A stretch of 64,000 nt of DNA from Bradyrhizobium sp. Ai1a-2. GTDB taxonomy: Bacteria > Pseudomonadota > Alphaproteobacteria > Rhizobiales > Xanthobacteraceae. Of the stretch, positions 43,984-53,427 are shown in pieces. Each line of letters opens with the position of its first letter. Position 1 is the stretch's first letter. A program made the translations under genes and the position numbers. The stretch is from positions 1 to 64,000 of the forward strand of contig NZ_AUEZ01000031.1 of assembly GCF_000426245.1 (NCBI RefSeq). The letters run 5' to 3'. The notes beneath the pieces are model-generated. The model had not been told where the DNA came from. It worked only from the letters and a program-made list of their open reading frames with translations, and did no database searches.

Positions 43984-44635
43984 TTCTGTTCTCCCCCGAA
44001 AACAGAACTTCCATTTACTCGGGACAACTGAGCTTGCAGCAAGGAGAGCATCGGGATCGGGAAGAGTAGTTCGGTCGCAAAATAAGCGCGGGCTACGCCA
44101 TTTAGTAAAATTCGAGACGAGCCGAAATCCTAGTTGTATTGTAGCGCCAGTATCACTTCTGGGCAACTACGCCGATACTTGGCAATAGCCTCGCTCGCAG
44201 AGGAGTGAAGACCGGCTTCTACGAATCCGATCAATGCATCGACGCCTGATTGCCGCAGTAGACACGTCCGGCGCACGGTGACGTCGGCTGATGGTGGCGG
44301 GGTAAGCTGGGCTACTCGCCTGCGCAGGACCCGCTCACCATGATGTGGAAGACGACGTTACCTGCCGTGCGGTTCGATCGGCGAAATCGAGCGACGTCTG
44401 GGTCCTTGCGACGCGCACCGACAGGCGGTAAGCGCATTTTTGTCTTTTACTGTCTCGGTAAATAGTTGAAATTGCTAGCATATTCTCTGCCATCCGAGCT
44501 CATCATTCGCATCTTACAGCTTGAGCTTTAGGTGGTCGGCGAACCTGCACGTTGTTCTCGCTGGCGCGGCCGCAAATTTTCCGCACCGACGCCGGTCGAT
44601 GCCTTTCCGTAACACCATTCGCGTACGCTAAGGGT
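43984..44635. other. Gap at the apparent edge of the accessory region
   Basis: No gene, tRNA or repeat was recognised here. The gap separates AraC-rich accessory DNA from core-like genes, so it is the best candidate for a junction, but no attachment sequence can be seen. Confidence 0.4.
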
Positions 44636-44716
44636 ATGGAAGCTTGTGAGCCGGCGACTCCGGCCGACGAGCACCATCTCTCACCGATCGCGCCGTTCGG
44701 AAATCCGGGGAACAGG

Positions 44717-45091
44717 ATGATCCTGCTCAGCTATGTCTACCGCTTCGTCTCCAACTTCGTATTCCTGGCGCTGGTCTATTTCAGCCTCAACTTCATGGAA
44801 AAATACCAGCACCGCGCGCTGGTCGCGATCCTGCTGCTGATCTACGCGGCGATGCATGCGGCGTCTGCCTTGCGCTCGTTCTATTTCTTCCAGCGCATCG
44901 AGCGCCTGGAAGGGGAGGCGCGTCGGCTCGGGACAGCAGTAGTCGAGGGGCCGAGTTCGGCAGCCTCGCGCAAGCAGATCGTCGGCGCCGTCACCGAATT
45001 GCGTCATGCCGGCGAGATCAAGTCGTATATCGACCTGCTATTTCTGGCGCTCGTCATCCTGCTTTGCATCGCCAAGATCGTGACGAACTGA
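44717..45091 (+). CDS. Small membrane protein, unknown function
   Basis: Encodes 124 residues from the ATG at 44717; an ATG at 44636 would add 27 polar residues. Three hydrophobic segments are clear: FVFLALVYFSLNF, LVAILLLIYAAMHAASALRS and a C-terminal IDLLFLALVILLCIAKIV. A charged helix (QRIERLEGEARRLGTAVVEG) lies between the second and third, probably in the cytoplasm. I recognise no family. The adjacent deacetylase gene converges on it, with 26 bases between the stops. Confidence 0.65.
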   Translation: MILLSYVYRFVSNFVFLALVYFSLNFMEKYQHRALVAILLLIYAAMHAASALRSFYFFQRIERLEGEARRLGTAVVEGPSSAASRKQIVGAVTELRHAGEIKSYIDLLFLALVILLCIAKIVTN

Positions 45092-45117
45092 GCGCGGGAC
45101 GTTCTCCGCCGCGGTCT

Positions 45118-46449
45118 TTAGCGCTTTGCCACGTGAAGCGCGCTTCCGCTCGGCTTTGCCTGCACGGCGTGCTTGGGCGCGCCGCGACCGGTACGGCCTC
45201 CTTGCAGGTTCTGATGCGTGGCATGCCGGGGATGCGGCGCTTGACGCGCACTGATCGTGCGGGCTCTTGCTGAAATCGGCCCGATCGCATTGGCGACTTC
45301 GGAGGATACTCCGACCCGTTCCGGCCGTTTGGCGGGTGAACGCGATGCCAGCAAGGTCACACGCTCGCCTTCGGGCATCTCGAATACGGAGGCGGCCGGA
45401 ATCGGCAGGGCCGGGCGGGTGTTCTCGGAGACCCGCAATGGTCCCGGCCACGCCGTCTGCGAGGCGATTGCGGCGCGCGGACGGCGCAGCCGATCGGACA
45501 GGCCCGGATCGCGCCAATCCAGATTCGACAGTCCGGGGGCAGGCAGCGCCTGCGTCTGGGCGAACACGAAATTCGGAATCTTCGGCCAGCGCACCGCTGC
45601 CACGGTCTCGGTCGGTGGGTGCAACAGCCACTGTACGGGGTCGGTCGGAGTGGCCGGCCGCTCCGGCGTCGCCGGCACGACATGGACGATACGATAGCCG
45701 CGCGCCTTCAACTCCTGCAGGATTTTCGGCAGCGCCGCCACGGTGCGGGGCTGGATGTCGTGCAGCAGCAGGATGCCCTTGCCCTTGGCTTCCAGGCGCT
45801 GGATCGCGAGATCGTAGACGCGCGACGGAGGGATATGGTGCCAATCGTCGGCGAGGAAATCGGCGCTCCAGCTCTGGATACCCTGCGAGGCGAGATAGTT
45901 TTCGACCGCGTCGGCGCGCAGCAGGCCCGGAACGCGGAAGAAGGGCGCAAGCTTGCGCGCGTCACCAAGCGCCGCCACGGTCGAGGCGATGCCGGCATCG
46001 ACCTCCTGCTTGGCCTGCTCCATCGACATCTTGTTGAAGGTCAGCGGATGGTTCTGGCTGTGCGTGCCGACGGTGTGGCCCGCGGCCACAAGTTTGCGTA
46101 CGCCTTGCGGATTGGCGTTGGCCTGCCGGCCGATGATGAAGAAGGTCGCCTTCACGCACTGGCTGGCAAGAATGTCGAGCACCTGGTTGCTGTATTTCGG
46201 CAGCGGGCCGTCATCAAATGTCAGCACCACTTCGTGATCGTCCAGCGGCAGGGTCTCGGCATATTGCATGGTGCCGATCCGGGGGTGCTCGCGGGGATCG
46301 ACCACCAGCGTGCGCGAGGTGCCGAGCGCGTCGGGATGGTCGGGACAATCAGCCGCGAGGGCGGACTGGCCGCTCGCGCCGATCAGAACCGCCAGAAAGA
46401 GCGCAGTCCCTGATCGCCTCCAAAATCCCGCATTGACGCTAGCGATCAT
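45118..46449 (-). CDS. Exported polysaccharide deacetylase with long C-terminal extension
   Basis: Encodes 443 residues. A signal peptide (TALFLAVLIGASGQSALA) precedes a NodB-homology domain: metal Asp in LTFDDGPLP (Asp79-Asp80), His pair in VGTHSQNHP, the FFRVPGL motif and the late LLLHDIQPRT. The catalytic domain ends near residue 265; the remaining 175 residues are proline- and arginine-rich with no clear fold. Such enzymes remove acetyl groups from envelope or exopolysaccharide sugars. The N-terminal half is closely related to the deacetylase upstream, so the two arose by tandem duplication. Confidence 0.87.
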   Translation of the reverse strand: MIASVNAGFWRRSGTALFLAVLIGASGQSALAADCPDHPDALGTSRTLVVDPREHPRIGTMQYAETLPLDDHEVVLTFDDGPLPKYSNQVLDILASQCVKATFFIIGRQANANPQGVRKLVAAGHTVGTHSQNHPLTFNKMSMEQAKQEVDAGIASTVAALGDARKLAPFFRVPGLLRADAVENYLASQGIQSWSADFLADDWHHIPPSRVYDLAIQRLEAKGKGILLLHDIQPRTVAALPKILQELKARGYRIVHVVPATPERPATPTDPVQWLLHPPTETVAAVRWPKIPNFVFAQTQALPAPGLSNLDWRDPGLSDRLRRPRAAIASQTAWPGPLRVSENTRPALPIPAASVFEMPEGERVTLLASRSPAKRPERVGVSSEVANAIGPISARARTISARQAPHPRHATHQNLQGGRTGRGAPKHAVQAKPSGSALHVAKR

Positions 46450-46547
46450 AACACCCCGGCTGCATTCCCTTTGTCCGATGTCGAATCCTTACGTGCGGCG
46501 TCATGAATGCCGCCTTAATGGTTTGTAACCTGAAGCCGTCGTTCGGT

Positions 46548-47330
46548 TCAATGTGTTTGATCCGACACAGTTTTCGGCCCCGGCGGCACGATATGCACGA
46601 TCCGGTAATTGTGATCGCGCAGATAGCGCAAGAAGGCGGGAAGCATCGCCGCGGTTTGGGTCTTGGGATCGTGCAGGAGGATGATGCCCCGCCCGGCGGC
46701 GTTCAGGCGTGTGGTCAGAATCTTCAGCTCTTCCTCTGGCGTCATCTTGTTCCAGTCGCTCGCCCACAGGTCGGCGCCGAACACCGCAATGCCGCGCTTC
46801 TCCAGGTTCGCGAGCGTCTCCGGCGACATCTCGAAGAAGGGGAAGCGGAAGAACGGCGTGCTCGGCGTCGTGGTCGCGCGCCCGTGCAGCGCCGTTTCGA
46901 CCGCGGCGATGCCCTTGTCGATCTCGCCGATGGCGTCCTCCGGCTTCATGTATTTGAGGTTGTGATGCGTCCAGGTGTGATGGCCGATCGTGTGGCCGAG
47001 TGCCGCGATCTGGCGGACCAACTCCGGATGCTCGGAAGCCGGCTTTCCGATCATGAAGAAGGTGGCGCGAACACATTCGTTGGCGAGTGCCGCGAGAATC
47101 TTCCGGTCGGTTGACGGCCATGGCCCGTCGTCGAACGTCAACACCACTTCGTGATCCTGCAGGGGCAATGTGTCGGGAAAGCTCTTGGTGCCGACACGCG
47201 GATAGGTCGCGGGGTCGACGGTCAGAACGCGCGACGTTCCGAGCGCATCCTTGCGCGGGCATTCGGCGGCGGCCTGCGCCGCACCGGTCCCCGCGAGCAG
47301 GGCAAGAATGGCTGCACCGAACGTTCTCAT
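46548..47330 (-). CDS. Exported polysaccharide deacetylase
   Basis: Encodes 260 residues from the ATG at 47330 (ACAGGTG upstream). The signal peptide ends near AAQAA. The NodB domain has LTFDDGPWPSTDRK, the His pair in IGHHTWTHH, RFPFFE and LLHDPKTQT. It lacks the long tail of its downstream paralogue, with which it shares the pre-domain block DALGTSR and the run LPLxDHEVVLTFDDGP. The two genes are separated by 98 bases and are probably expressed together. The target may be peptidoglycan or a surface polysaccharide. Confidence 0.87.
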   Translation of the reverse strand: MRTFGAAILALLAGTGAAQAAAECPRKDALGTSRVLTVDPATYPRVGTKSFPDTLPLQDHEVVLTFDDGPWPSTDRKILAALANECVRATFFMIGKPASEHPELVRQIAALGHTIGHHTWTHHNLKYMKPEDAIGEIDKGIAAVETALHGRATTTPSTPFFRFPFFEMSPETLANLEKRGIAVFGADLWASDWNKMTPEEELKILTTRLNAAGRGIILLHDPKTQTAAMLPAFLRYLRDHNYRIVHIVPPGPKTVSDQTH

Positions 47331-47451
47331 AAGCACACCTGTTCTTCGCGGTTGGCGACATTTGGCATTGCGCAGGACGCAGCCGATTGGGTAATGCGTG
47401 CGGCGATAACTCAGACGAGTTCCTTCTTTCTGTCAAACGGTGAGGCGCGGC

Positions 47452-48873
47452 ATGGCCGAGAATATCGACGCTGCCAATCCCGCCGAAGCGTCCATCCTCG
47501 ATCGGATGCCAATGCGGGACGAGGAAGGGCAGCTCCGCCACGAATTTGTCGAGAAGATCGCGAGTGAGATCCACGCAGCCGACCGGCCGTTCCTGTGCGA
47601 GGTCGTGGCGGAACTGCATGAGGCGGATCTCGGCGATCTCATCGCGGCGCTCGCGCCGGAAGACCGCGTCAGCCTTGTCGAGATCACCGGCACCGATTTC
47701 GACTTCTCGGCACTGAACGAGGTCGACGATGCCGTGCGCGAGGAAATCCTCGAAGAGCTCGAGCCGGAGACCGTCGCGGAAGGCGTCCGCGAGCTGGAAT
47801 CCGATGACGCGATCCAGCTTCTCGAAGGTCTCGACGAGGAGGACAAGGAGGAGATCCTCGACAGGCTTCCGCCGTCGGAGCGTGCTGAGCTCGAGCGCAA
47901 CCTGCTGTATCCGGAAAACTCCGCCGGCCGGCGGATGCAGACCGAGTTCATCGCGGTGCCGCCGAACTGGACGGTAGGTCAGACCATCGACTACATGCGC
48001 GGCACGGTCGACCTGCCGCACCGCTTCTATGAGATTTACGTGGTCGACAACGACAGGCACTGGCTGGGCGCGGTGCCGCTGGACATACTGCTGCGTTCGC
48101 GTCGCCCGGTGCCGCTCGCCGACCTGATCGACGAAGATCGCCGCCGCGTCTCGGCCCTGGAAGACCAGGAGGAGGTCGCGCGGATGTTCGGCAAGTACAA
48201 TCTGGTGGCAGCGCCCGTGGTCGACACCACGAACCGGCTGGTCGGCGTCATCACCATCGATGACGTCGTCGACGTCATCGAGGAAGAGGCTGACGAAGAC
48301 TTGAAAGCGCTGGGTGGCGTCACCCGCCACGAAGAGCTGTCAGACAATGTCTGGACGATCGCGCGGGGGCGCTTCAATTGGCTCCTGGTCAATCTCGCTA
48401 CCGCCTTTCTCGCGTCCTCCGTGCTCGGCCTGTTCGAGGGCCAGCTTGAGAAGATGGTGGCGCTTGCGGTATTGGCGCCCATTGTCGCCAGCCAGGGCGG
48501 CAATGCAGCGACCCAGACCATGACCGTCGCGGTGCGCGCGCTGGCCACCCGCGAGCTCGGGTCCTACAACGCCGCTCGCGTGATCCTGCGCGAGATTATG
48601 GTTGGTCTGGTCAACGGCCTTGCCTTCGCCGTCATCACCGGCATCGCCGCGGTCGCCTGGTTCAAGATTCCGGGCCTCGGCGTGGTTATCGGGCTCGCCA
48701 TCGTCTGCAACCTGGTCGCCGGCGCGCTCGGCGGGATTTTGATTCCGATGGTGCTGGAACGGGTGCGCGCCGATCCGGCGGTTGCGTCCGGCACCTTCGT
48801 TACCACGATCACGGATGTGGTCGGCTTCTTCTGCTTCCTCGGCATCGCTACTTTGTGGTTCGGCCTGAATTAG
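47452..48873 (+). CDS. mgtE: Magnesium transporter MgtE
   Basis: Encodes 473 residues from the ATG at 47452. The cytoplasmic N domain of acidic helical repeats (LHEADLGDLIAALAPEDRVS) is followed by a pair of CBS domains (residues about 160-275, ending LVGVITIDDVVDVIEEEADE) and five membrane helices with the pore region LAPIVASQGGNAATQTMTVA. MgtE dimers pass Mg2+ down its gradient and are gated by magnesium bound at the acidic domains. I see no Mg riboswitch in the short leader. It is divergent from the deacetylases. Confidence 0.92.
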   Translation: MAENIDAANPAEASILDRMPMRDEEGQLRHEFVEKIASEIHAADRPFLCEVVAELHEADLGDLIAALAPEDRVSLVEITGTDFDFSALNEVDDAVREEILEELEPETVAEGVRELESDDAIQLLEGLDEEDKEEILDRLPPSERAELERNLLYPENSAGRRMQTEFIAVPPNWTVGQTIDYMRGTVDLPHRFYEIYVVDNDRHWLGAVPLDILLRSRRPVPLADLIDEDRRRVSALEDQEEVARMFGKYNLVAAPVVDTTNRLVGVITIDDVVDVIEEEADEDLKALGGVTRHEELSDNVWTIARGRFNWLLVNLATAFLASSVLGLFEGQLEKMVALAVLAPIVASQGGNAATQTMTVAVRALATRELGSYNAARVILREIMVGLVNGLAFAVITGIAAVAWFKIPGLGVVIGLAIVCNLVAGALGGILIPMVLERVRADPAVASGTFVTTITDVVGFFCFLGIATLWFGLN

Positions 48874-48938
48874 CAGCTTGCTAGCGTTAAGCGGCCCTTA
48901 AGGCGGTTCGCCCACAATGCAGCTTTCCGGAGCAGGCC

Positions 48939-49235
48939 ATGAAGCGTTTGCGGCTGAAAGCGGATGGGCGGATCGTCGAGCTGCGCGACGGGCAGGAGTT
49001 CCCGCTCGCCCCGGAGGCCGCGACCGGGCCGTTCACGGTCCGCGACCTCCGCCGCCGCTCGCATCTGACCCAGCTCGAATTCGCCGCCAAGCTCGGCGTT
49101 CCCGTGGAAACGATCCGCAACTGGGAGCAGGGCAAGCGCGCCCCGCGTGGACCGGCGCGGGCGCTTCTGGCGGTCATCGCCCATGCGCCCGAAACGGTAT
49201 TCGCGGCGCTGGCCACAGAATCCTCTGCAGCCTGA
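48939..49235 (+). CDS. Small XRE-type helix-turn-helix protein
   Basis: Encodes 98 residues. The helix-turn-helix LTQLEFAAKLGVPVETIRNW, followed by EQGKRAPRGPARALL, is the pattern of NadS/HigA-like regulators, often antitoxins. No partner toxin frame lies beside it: mgtE is upstream and an aldo/keto reductase starts 36 bases downstream. It may regulate its own operon. The N-terminal part (KADGRIVELRDGQEF) is a short conserved-looking extension. Confidence 0.75.
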   Translation: MKRLRLKADGRIVELRDGQEFPLAPEAATGPFTVRDLRRRSHLTQLEFAAKLGVPVETIRNWEQGKRAPRGPARALLAVIAHAPETVFAALATESSAA

Positions 49236-49271
49236 TTTGGCAGCGGAGCCGGGGCGGCCCATAATGGGCGT

Positions 49272-50090
49272 ATGAACATCATCGCAGCCAATGGCGCCGG
49301 GATCCCGGCGATCGGGCTCGGCACCTGGCAATTGCGCGGACGCACCTGCGCGCGGATCGTCGAGCAGGCGCTCAGGCTCGGCTATCGCCATATCGACACC
49401 GCGCAGATGTACGACAATGAGCGCGAGGTCGGCGAGGGGCTGCGCGCGTCCGGCGTGAAGCGCGACGAGGTGTTCATCACGACCAAGGTCTGGACCACCC
49501 ATTTCAGGCCCAACGACCTGGAGCGTTCGGCCAAGGAAAGCCTGGCACGACTGCGGCTGACCGAAATCGATCTGTTGTTGCTGCACTGGCCGAACCCGCA
49601 GGTGCCGCTTGCGGAAACAATGGGCGCGCTGGCGCACGCGAAACAGCTCGGGCTGGCGCGGCATATCGGCGTGTCCAATTTCACGGTCGCCTTGATCGAG
49701 CAGGCGGTGGCGGCCTGCCCGGAGCCGCTGGCATGCGATCAGGTCGAGTATCATCCCTATCTCGATCAGGCGAAAGTGAAGGCCGCCTGCGCCCGGCATG
49801 GCATGGCGCTGGTCGCCTATAGCCCGATCGCGAAGGGCCGCATCAGGAACGATCGCGCCTTGGCGCGGATCGGCGACCGCTATCGCAAGACGGCGGCCCA
49901 GGTCTGCCTGCGCTGGCTGGTGCAGCAGAATGTTGCCGCGATCCCGCGGACATCGAAGCTCGAACGGCTGTCCGAGAACATCAACGTCTTCGATTTCGAA
50001 TTGTCGGAGGACGACATGAGCCTGATCTCGGCCATGAGCAGCGCCTCGAACCGCCTTACCGATTTCGGCTTTGCGCCGAAATGGGATTGA
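49272..50090 (+). CDS. Aldo/keto reductase (2,5-diketo-D-gluconate reductase-like)
   Basis: Encodes 272 residues as a single TIM barrel. The catalytic residues are present: Asp and Tyr in HIDTAQMYDNE, Lys in ITTKVWTTH and His in LLLHWPNP. The NADPH-binding end reads AIPRTSKLERLSENINVFDF. The family reduces aldehydes or ketones. It could be cotranscribed with the small HTH gene upstream. The assignment to the DkgB group is by overall sequence character only. Confidence 0.87.
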   Translation: MNIIAANGAGIPAIGLGTWQLRGRTCARIVEQALRLGYRHIDTAQMYDNEREVGEGLRASGVKRDEVFITTKVWTTHFRPNDLERSAKESLARLRLTEIDLLLLHWPNPQVPLAETMGALAHAKQLGLARHIGVSNFTVALIEQAVAACPEPLACDQVEYHPYLDQAKVKAACARHGMALVAYSPIAKGRIRNDRALARIGDRYRKTAAQVCLRWLVQQNVAAIPRTSKLERLSENINVFDFELSEDDMSLISAMSSASNRLTDFGFAPKWD

Positions 50091-50155
50091 GACCCCCCTC
50101 GGTTGCCCGCTATGCTGCTGAGGGGCAGGGGGCTGTCAAACCTGATCAGTTGCGA

Positions 50156-51007
50156 ATGAACCTGCGGGAGCGCATTCCTGTGGATGTGACGGCGTCGGCG
50201 GTTGCGCACCTGTCGGTGCTGGCCCTGGTGCTGCTTTTGTCCGAAGTACATCCGTTCGACACCGTGGCGGCCGACACTGTCCCGGTCGAAATCGTCACGC
50301 CACAGGACCTCGAGAAGAAGCCCGAACCGACGCCATCGCCTTCTCCGTCGCCTTCTCCGTCTCCGTCGATTGACCTGTCCGCGCTCCAGCAGCCGGCTGT
50401 AAGCACTCCGCCTGCACCGGCGCCGCAGCCGGCAGCGCCGCCGCCCCAGCCCGAGCCCCAGCAGAAGCAGCCGGCACCGGCGGAATCAGGTTCAACTCAA
50501 CCGCAGCCGACGGCGAAACCGGCGGCCGCGCCGGCCACCCCAGCCTACACGCCGCCCGAGCCTGATCTCTCGATCAAGTATCATGTCCAACTCGGACTGC
50601 CGCCGGACCTCCCGCGGATGGCGGCGCCAGCTCCGGCCCCGGCCGCGCGCTACGGTGGCAAGGTCGACGACGATTTCGATGCGCCGGCAGTCAGGGCGGC
50701 CGACCTTACCCCGACCGTCGTCACCGAGTTTCGCCGCCATCTCAAGACCTGCTCGAAGCTGCCGGCAGCGCTAAAACCTTCCGACGACGTCAAGGTCACG
50801 CTGCGCGTGTTCTTGACGCCGCAAGGGACGCTCGCCGACGAGCCTCTGCTGATCGAGGCGAGCGCATCTGAGAAAGGGCCGGTGCTGATGCGTGGCGCGA
50901 TGAGTGCACTGGAGGCGTGCCAGCCCTACACGATGCTGCCGGCGGATCGCTATGGCGAGTGGAAGGTCCTCGATCTCAGCTTCACGCCGCAGGATTTCCC
51001 TTCGTAG
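50156..51007 (+). CDS. TonB/TolA-like envelope protein
   Basis: Encodes 283 residues. A short cytoplasmic end and one membrane anchor (VTASAVAHLSVLALVLLLSE) are followed by a proline-rich spacer of about 125 residues. This begins with an exact run of alternating Pro-Ser (PTPSPSPSPSPSPS), from imperfect 12-base repeats near 50330-50370. A folded C-terminal domain (TEFRRHLKTCSKLPAALKPS to VLDLSFTPQDF) with two cysteines resembles the TonB/TolA end domain. The layout suits energy or force transfer across the periplasm. No ExbBD or TolQR genes are adjacent, so the partner is unknown. Confidence 0.7.
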   Translation: MNLRERIPVDVTASAVAHLSVLALVLLLSEVHPFDTVAADTVPVEIVTPQDLEKKPEPTPSPSPSPSPSPSIDLSALQQPAVSTPPAPAPQPAAPPPQPEPQQKQPAPAESGSTQPQPTAKPAAAPATPAYTPPEPDLSIKYHVQLGLPPDLPRMAAPAPAPAARYGGKVDDDFDAPAVRAADLTPTVVTEFRRHLKTCSKLPAALKPSDDVKVTLRVFLTPQGTLADEPLLIEASASEKGPVLMRGAMSALEACQPYTMLPADRYGEWKVLDLSFTPQDFPS

Positions 51008-51091
51008 CTGTGCGGTTGCTGACGTCACGATCCGAGTTGGACGGCCCCGCCGTGCTATGGCAAAATAGCGATCCAACTGGACCCCCTGCAC

Positions 51092-51748
51092 ATGTTGAAG
51101 CTCGTCATCGGTAACAAGAACTATTCGTCATGGTCGATGCGGCCATGGCTGGCGCTGCGCGCCAACAACATCCCGTTCGAGGAAATCTTCATCCCGCTCT
51201 ACACCGACGTAAAGGCGGACAAGGATCGGATCCTGAGCTTCTCGCGTGCCGGGAAGGTCCCGTCGCTGATCGATGGTGACATCACGGTCTGGGATTCGCT
51301 GGCGATCATCGAATACCTCGCCGAGAAATATCCGGAAACAAGGCTCTGGCCCGAGGATCGCGCGGCCCGCGCCCATGCGCGCTCGGTCTCCGCGGAGATG
51401 CATTCGGGCTTCATGCCCCTGCGCAATGAATGCGGCATGAACCTGCATCGTCCGATCAAGGCGGTCCCGTTGTCGGACGACGCTCGCGCCAATGTCGCGC
51501 GGATCCAGGAGATCTGGGCGGACTGCCATGCGCGCTACGGCAAACAAGGTCCGTTCCTGTTCGGTGCGTTCTCCGGCGCGGATGCGATGTTCGCCCCGGT
51601 CGTGCATCGCTTCCGCACCTATGCGATCCCGGTGAAGCCCGAGGCGCAGGCCTATGTCGATGCGATGGCGTCACTGCCGGCGTTCCAGGAATGGACGCGG
51701 GACGGGCTTGCCGAGACGCTCGTCATCGAGCGGTTCGAGACCGTCTGA
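51092..51748 (+). CDS. Glutathione S-transferase family protein
   Basis: Encodes 218 residues. The thioredoxin-like N-terminal domain opens LVIGNKNYSSWSMRPWLALR, with Ser or Tyr candidates for the glutathione thiol, and keeps the cis-Pro of KVPSLIDG and the DSLAIIEYLAEKYP motif. A helical C-terminal domain follows. The family conjugates glutathione to electrophiles or acts as a peroxidase. It stands alone, 84 bases after the TonB-like gene. Confidence 0.87.
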   Translation: MLKLVIGNKNYSSWSMRPWLALRANNIPFEEIFIPLYTDVKADKDRILSFSRAGKVPSLIDGDITVWDSLAIIEYLAEKYPETRLWPEDRAARAHARSVSAEMHSGFMPLRNECGMNLHRPIKAVPLSDDARANVARIQEIWADCHARYGKQGPFLFGAFSGADAMFAPVVHRFRTYAIPVKPEAQAYVDAMASLPAFQEWTRDGLAETLVIERFETV

Positions 51749-52055
51749 CCCGGTCGATCAGTTCGCAGAGGCGCTGGCCCAGCACTTTCTGGCGGCCGTC
51801 GATGATGCGTGTCCGGGTGGCAAGCTGCCCACAACGCCTGTTCCGCGGGAACCCGCACTTTTCACCCTTCTCGCGGTGGAATGCGGCCGGTTAGCGGCCT
51901 TCTATCGTGCTGAAAAGCCTACAAATTTCGTCCGTTTCCCGTCCCCCGATCCTGCTGGATTTTGAGCCCGCTGCTGTGCTAACTTGACGCGGGGTTCTCA
52001 ATACGTTGGCCGCTGCTGTGGGACCTTTAAGGCGGCGCGCCGACGATCCAAGAAA
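51749..52055. other. Gap with no recognisable gene
   Basis: No gene was recognised. A TTGACG near 51983 could be a -35 box for the following small gene, but a convincing -10 was not found. Confidence 0.3.
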
Positions 52056-52259
52056 ATGGAGAGGGCGTTGAAGCATAAGTACTCCGTTGGAGAGACTGTC
52101 TATTTCACTGCGAGCAACGTGTCGCGTCCGGCCGCCACCGGGACCTATCAGGTGGTCCGGCTACTTCCGACCGACGGTGACGATTGCCAGTACCGCATCA
52201 AGAGCTCGACCGAAGCGTTCGAACGGGTTGCAAAGGAAAGCCAGCTCGTCCTCTCGTGA
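52056..52259 (+). CDS. Small conserved-looking protein, unknown function
   Basis: Encodes 67 residues. The frame KYSVGETVYFTASNVSRPAA, then GTYQVVRLLPTDGDDCQYRI, is compact and beta-rich, like small SH3-type folds, with charged ends and no membrane segment. AAGAAA lies just before the ATG. The balanced composition, unlike the arginine-rich chance frames around it, supports it as a real gene. No function can be assigned. Confidence 0.6.
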   Translation: MERALKHKYSVGETVYFTASNVSRPAATGTYQVVRLLPTDGDDCQYRIKSSTEAFERVAKESQLVLS

Positions 52260-52415
52260 AGAGAGCTGTGCGCAAGCAACCGTTTGGCGCGGTTCCCTGA
52301 TGAGGCGTCGTCAAAAGGCCCTGTTCGCAGAACCACTTTGCCGAAGGCTGAATGCCCGAAAGAAGGTATTCGCCTTCGGTAACTGTGCTTTATGCTGCGT
52401 TGAGGGACACCGCGC

Positions 52416-53387
52416 ATGAACTTGGTTTCTTCGCTGGATCAGATCTGGCGCTCCGCGACCTTTCCGATGTGGCTGACATTGGCCGCAGCGGGATTTTTTT
52501 GCGTTGTCCTGTTGATCACGCTGTTGCGCGCGGAGAAATCCGTGGCCAACGGCGCGCTGACGGTCATCACCTTGCTCGCGATCGCGGTCGCTGCTGCCGC
52601 AACCATCCGCGGCTTCGATTCAGGCAGCCGGATTGCCGACGCGCGATCGGTGCAGCCGGTCGTCGCAGCGCCAGCGGCGCTGGCCTGCATCGATGACCTC
52701 GCGGGCGATGCCGTGCTGAACGCCTGCGAAAAGGTGTTGTTCGGTTCCGCCGACTCAGCGGCTGCCGCAGTCGCCTATGCAGCTTCCCAAATCACCCGCC
52801 TCACGTCGTTGGGCGATATCGCGACCGCCGAGCGCAACACATCGCCAGAACTGCAGGCGCTGCGCCGGGCGATCGAGCGGGACCGCTACGGGCTCATGGC
52901 CTATGTGCTGACGGTGCGCGACCATTGCACGCCGGCCTCGTGCGCCGCGTTCAGCTCGCTCGGGACCACCCAGCAGATCACGTCCAATATGGACGAGCAC
53001 CTCTACGAGAACTTGATCGCCCGCTACGCGCCGTCGTGGAACGCGCCGGCACCTACAGCCGCGGCCGGAGCAGCGATGGCTGGAGCAGGGGGGCTCGGTT
53101 CACTGCCGCCATCGGTCCCGACCGGCAAACCTACCAACGCCGAATTTCCGTCGGCCGCCAACACTCCGCCGGTCAGCATCATGACGCCTGAGCCCGCGCT
53201 TAAGCCGCCGTCGGCCGCCGCGGCCGCGGCTCCGCCTGCGCCACGGCCAGCGCCGGCGGCCCCGCCAGCACCTCCCGCTGCTGCCAAGAAACAGGCGGTA
53301 GCCAAACGTCCGCCGCCACCCGCGCCGGTGCCGATCGCGCCGCCTCCACCGGCATCCACAGCCGCGCCTGCAACTTCGGACGAGTGA
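52416..53387 (+). CDS. Membrane protein with proline/alanine-rich tail, unknown function
   Basis: Encodes 323 residues. Two membrane helices near the N-terminus (FPMWLTLAAAGFFCVVLLIT and GALTVITLLAIAVAAAATI) are followed by a helical domain with four cysteines (ALACIDD, NACEKV, DHCTPASCAAF), which could form two disulfides outside the cytoplasm. The last 110 residues are low-complexity Pro/Ala/Lys. No family was recognised. The gene precedes a DUF1489 gene by 40 bases and is probably cotranscribed with it. Confidence 0.7.
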   Translation: MNLVSSLDQIWRSATFPMWLTLAAAGFFCVVLLITLLRAEKSVANGALTVITLLAIAVAAAATIRGFDSGSRIADARSVQPVVAAPAALACIDDLAGDAVLNACEKVLFGSADSAAAAVAYAASQITRLTSLGDIATAERNTSPELQALRRAIERDRYGLMAYVLTVRDHCTPASCAAFSSLGTTQQITSNMDEHLYENLIARYAPSWNAPAPTAAAGAAMAGAGGLGSLPPSVPTGKPTNAEFPSAANTPPVSIMTPEPALKPPSAAAAAAPPAPRPAPAAPPAPPAAAKKQAVAKRPPPPAPVPIAPPPPASTAAPATSDE

Positions 53388-53427
53388 TCTTTTCAAAGGT
53401 CCTGTCGGCGGCTAAAGCGAAACGACC

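Noticed and set aside
47331..47451. A magnesium riboswitch before mgtE
   Set aside because: The leader is only about 120 bases and I could not find the conserved elements of an M-box or a terminator hairpin.
46501..48330. A 609-codon minus-strand frame across mgtE and a deacetylase
   Set aside because: It spans two genes on opposite strands, both with clear motifs, and has no domain of its own.
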